Below are positions 6,802 through 8,441 of a stretch of 8,441 nucleotides of DNA, piece by piece. Positions within the stretch are counted from its first letter, which is position 1. Each line of letters begins with the position of its first letter. The notes under the pieces are model-generated. The model was not told where the DNA came from and did no database searches. It was given only the letters and a program-made list of their open reading frames with translations. The DNA is taken from assembly GCA_963205155.1 (NCBI GenBank), contig CAUJJY010000053.1, positions 1 through 8,441 of the forward strand, in the 5' to 3' direction. The DNA is from Candidatus Zixiibacteriota bacterium (GTDB lineage: Bacteria; Zixibacteria; MSB-5A5; CAIYYT01). The translations under genes and the position numbers were made by a program.

Positions 6802-6832
6802 GTAGCCCACCCGGAGCGCAGCGCAGGGTGGG
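6802..6832. repeat. CCCACCC/GGGTGGG palindromic repeat, copy B
   Basis: This element begins three bases after the peptidase stop. Perfect 7-bp arms at 6806-6812 and 6826-6832 enclose a 13-base GC-rich loop. It matches copy A (4505-4535) at 28 of 31 positions in the same orientation. One of the three differences falls in the stem and keeps pairing through a G:T wobble, consistent with selection on structure. No T-run follows. Confidence 0.75.
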
Positions 6833-6856
6833 ACTAAACGACACCCACCTCTTGTC

Positions 6857-6884
6857 ATTCCGAGCCGCTACGCAGGCGAGGAAT
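6857..6884. repeat. 28-bp interrupted palindrome (ATTCCGA...GAGGAAT type)
   Basis: ATTCC (6857-6861) pairs with GGAAT (6880-6884) and GCC (6864-6866) with GGC (6875-6877), around an eight-base loop. The two stems are separated by GA opposite GA, which could form tandem sheared G:A pairs. The motif resembles widespread intergenic palindromes I recall from other bacterial genomes. Only one copy is in this window. Confidence 0.45.
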
Positions 6885-7024
6885 CTGTTTGCCCGCATAT
6901 CAAGACCAGATAACCTGATCCTCTTCACACCACAGGAACATCCGTAGCCTCCTTGCGTTACATCAATAGCCGACTTTACGGCACTTGTTTTGTGACCAAA
7001 TTTCGCCTTTAGGGAAGACACTTT

Positions 7025-7105
7025 TTGAGTAATTGGTTAAGTATTATCGTGTTTGCAGTCGCCGTCGTTTTCTACATTTATTGGCTGAAACGGGGCGGTG
7101 GCTGA
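7025..7105 (+). CDS. Candidate 26-residue single-pass membrane microprotein
   Basis: The frame runs from TTG 7025 to TGA 7103-7105. AGGGA at 7011-7015 is a possible ribosome binding site nine bases upstream, and an in-frame TAG at 7010-7012 leaves TTG as the only likely start. The product would be almost entirely one hydrophobic helix (residues 4-21, IIVFAVAVVFYIYWL), then Lys-Arg and three Gly: a plausible membrane span with a positive cytoplasmic end. It overlaps the next small frame by eight bases. I do not recognise it, and an ORF this short can arise by chance. The two frames may also be one gene split by a frameshift. Confidence 0.3.
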   Translation: MSNWLSIIVFAVAVVFYIYWLKRGGG

Positions 7106-7208
7106 CGATAACGAATTTACGACTGCGGGTCAGTCGCACGAACCTCGGTGGAAGCACCTGATTGCCGAATATTATTCGAAAAATCAAGCAAACCACAATT
7201 CCTCATAA
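7098..7208 (+). CDS. Candidate 36-residue hydrophilic small ORF, overlapping the previous one
   Basis: The frame runs from GTG 7098 to TAA 7206-7208, preceded by a purine-rich GGGGCGG string. The peptide is polar (ADDNEFTTAGQSHEPRWKHL, then a Tyr-Tyr and Asn/His/Ser tail) with no recognised domain. Joined to the preceding 26-residue frame by a +1 shift within 7089-7105, it would make a small protein of about 60 residues with one membrane helix and a soluble tail. Alternatively it is a decayed gene or chance. Confidence 0.25.
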   Translation: MADDNEFTTAGQSHEPRWKHLIAEYYSKNQANHNSS

Positions 7209-7255
7209 GTCATTAAATAACTTCATAGTACAGTAATTTTTCTGTCATTATTCTG

Positions 7256-7283
7256 TTGACTAATAGTCTCTATTTCGTATAAT
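7256..7283 (+). promoter_or_regulatory. Strong sigma-70-type promoter for the aminotransferase
   Basis: TTGACT (7256-7261) and a perfect -10 TATAAT (7278-7283) are 16 bases apart. Some 50 bases upstream (7205-7255) are AT-rich and could act as an UP element. Transcription should begin near 7289-7292, leaving a leader of about 50 bases before ATG 7342 with only a weak GGGC/GCCC hairpin in it. Confidence 0.8.
7258..7268. promoter_or_regulatory. Palindromic operator candidate overlapping the -35 box
   Basis: GACTA (7258-7262) and TAGTC (7264-7268) are perfect inverted arms about a single central base, covering most of the -35 hexamer and the start of the spacer. A repressor bound here would block the aminotransferase promoter. 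It is short enough to be chance. Confidence 0.35.
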
Positions 7284-7331
7284 AAGAGGCTACAATATTC
7301 GGGCGCCGGATGCCCCCAAACGTATTTTCGC

Positions 7332-7338
7332 GAGGTGA
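7332..7338 (+). promoter_or_regulatory. Ribosome binding site of the aminotransferase
   Basis: GAGGTGA at 7332-7338 places its GAGG core six bases before ATG 7342, which fixes that start over the internal ATG 7381. Confidence 0.75.
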
Positions 7339-7341
7339 ATT

Positions 7342-8441
7342 ATGTCGAACGGATCAATCACTGAAAAGACACTGGAAAAAATGGGCTTCTCAACCATGCC
7401 AGACGACGACGTGTTCAAACTCGAAAACCAGTTCGGCGCGCATCATTACACCCGTCTCAACACCGTTATTCGCCGCACCGAAGGCGCCTGGCTGTACACC
7501 GCCGATGGCCGCAAGATTCTCGACTGCCTCTCTGCTTACAGCGCCGCAAATCCGGGCCATCATCATCCGCAAATCGTCAACGCTCTCGTCCACGCCTTAA
7601 CCGAAGGCTACGGCTCTGTCATTTCCAACGTTGTGTATACCGATGTCCGCGCCAAGTTCCTCAAAGACCTCTGCGAATTAGTCCCGCAACTCGGCCCGCG
7701 CTTCGGCAAGGAAGGCAACAAAGCCCTCTGCAAAAACGGCGGCGTCGAATCCGTCGAAACCGCCATCAAACTCGCCCGTTTTTACGGTTACAAAGCCAAG
7801 GGCATCGCCGACGGCAAGCAGGAGATCATCGTCTTCAGCTCGAATTTTCATGGCCGCATGATCACCGTCGTCTCTTTCTCTGAAACTCCGAAATACAAAG
7901 AAGGCTTCGGCCCGTTGACCCCCGGCTTCAAGATCGCCCACTACGGCGACCTCAAGAGCGTCGAGTCGCTGATCACCCCCAACACCTGCGGTATCCTCGT
8001 CGAGCCGATGCAAGGCGAAGGCGGCATGTACATCCCGCCGGCCGGATTCCTCACCGGACTTCGCGAACTTGCCGACCAGCACAATCTCATGCTGATCTTC
8101 GACGAAATCCAGGTCGGCCTCGGCCGTACCGGTCGCGACTTCTGCTTCCAGCACGAAGACGTCACTCCCGATGCCATCATCATCGGCAAAGCTATCTCCG
8201 GCGGCCTCGTACCGCTTTCGGCGATGATCACCAACTCCAAGCTGATGGATATGGCGTTCAAGCCCGGCTCTGACGGCTCCACCTATGGCGGCTATTCGCT
8301 CGCCATGGCTGCCGGTGTTGCTGCCATCGATGTCTTCAAGCGCGAGAAGCTCTCCGAAAGATCCGCCAAGATGGGTGCGTATCTCAAAGCCAAAATCGAG
8401 AAGATCGCCGCACGCTCGACTCACGTCAAAGAAGTCCGCGG
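7342..8441 (+). CDS. rocD: Ornithine--oxo-acid aminotransferase-like class III PLP enzyme, 3' end missing
   Basis: 366 residues are visible and the frame is open at the right edge; perhaps 40-60 residues are missing. It is a fold-type I, class III aminotransferase. Visible features: GAHHYTRL (residues 33-40), LSAYSAANPGHHHPQIV (54-70), NGGVESVET (132-140) at the PLP-phosphate site, NFHGRM (168-173) with aromatic and His residues stacking on PLP, EPMQGEGG, FDEIQVG (253-259) with Asp254 binding the pyridine nitrogen, GKAISGG with Lys283 as the PLP Schiff-base lysine, and GSTYGG. The FGPLTPGF and KPGSDGSTYGG segments favour ornithine aminotransferase over acetylornithine aminotransferase. The reaction would be ornithine plus 2-oxoglutarate to glutamate semialdehyde plus glutamate, in the cytosol. 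Oddities: Gly133 where Ser/Thr is usual, and Tyr-Ser in place of Asn-Pro after GSTYGG. Start, ribosome site and promoter are all clear. Confidence 0.86.
   Translation, partial: MSNGSITEKTLEKMGFSTMPDDDVFKLENQFGAHHYTRLNTVIRRTEGAWLYTADGRKILDCLSAYSAANPGHHHPQIVNALVHALTEGYGSVISNVVYTDVRAKFLKDLCELVPQLGPRFGKEGNKALCKNGGVESVETAIKLARFYGYKAKGIADGKQEIIVFSSNFHGRMITVVSFSETPKYKEGFGPLTPGFKIAHYGDLKSVESLITPNTCGILVEPMQGEGGMYIPPAGFLTGLRELADQHNLMLIFDEIQVGLGRTGRDFCFQHEDVTPDAIIIGKAISGGLVPLSAMITNSKLMDMAFKPGSDGSTYGGYSLAMAAGVAAIDVFKREKLSERSAKMGAYLKAKIEKIAARSTHVKEVR

Noticed and set aside
6785..7021. Minus-strand small ORF across the intergenic region after the peptidase gene
   Set aside because: Its translation is largely that of the palindromic repeats and it has no ribosome site or recognisable domain.
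7678..8424. Long minus-strand open frame opposite the aminotransferase gene
   Set aside because: The + strand carries an uninterrupted class III aminotransferase with all catalytic residues; the minus-strand product is low-complexity and unrecognisable.

Overview
The window looks like ordinary chromosome from a Gram-negative-type bacterium of moderately high G+C. The evidence is a lipobox lipoprotein with an Ig-like ectodomain, sigma-70-type promoters and several palindromic intergenic elements. I suspect an uncultured lineage near the FCB group (Zixibacteria-like), but this rests on general resemblance only. I see no phage, transposase, CRISPR, tRNA or rRNA. All supported genes are on the + strand; the long minus-strand frames are antisense shadows.

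Layout. (1) Bases 1-2039 hold the 3' part of a large lipoprotein: the lipobox lies at the very edge of the window and about six Ig-like (Big/invasin-type) domains follow. A strong intrinsic terminator closes it (2066-2100). (2) Bases 2155-3852 encode a complete long-chain acyl-CoA synthetase-type AMP-forming ligase. (3) Bases 3853-4080 contain three consecutive hairpins, the first terminator-like, the last a 79-bp imperfect palindrome. (4) Bases 4081-4500 encode a YjbQ/UPF0047 protein. (5) Bases 4501-6835 form a self-contained module: a TrmB-family regulator whose consensus promoter puts the transcription start on its own ATG, translationally coupled to a secreted protein with HExxH and EGxAE zinc-protease signatures. 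A 28/31-identical palindromic repeat brackets the module in direct orientation. (6) Bases 6799-7341 are intergenic and hold one bracketing repeat, a second palindrome type, two overlapping very small candidate ORFs (one with a membrane segment) and a strong promoter. (7) Bases 7342-8441 encode most of an ornithine aminotransferase-like class III PLP enzyme, running off the right edge.

The genes do not form one pathway. The most interesting unit is the regulator-protease pair: the likely operator overlaps the -10 box, the regulator mRNA is probably leaderless, and the secreted peptidase is made from the same transcript. Its signal and its substrate cannot be read from the sequence. The ligase (fatty-acid activation) and the aminotransferase (ornithine/arginine metabolism) are housekeeping-type enzymes with their own transcription signals.
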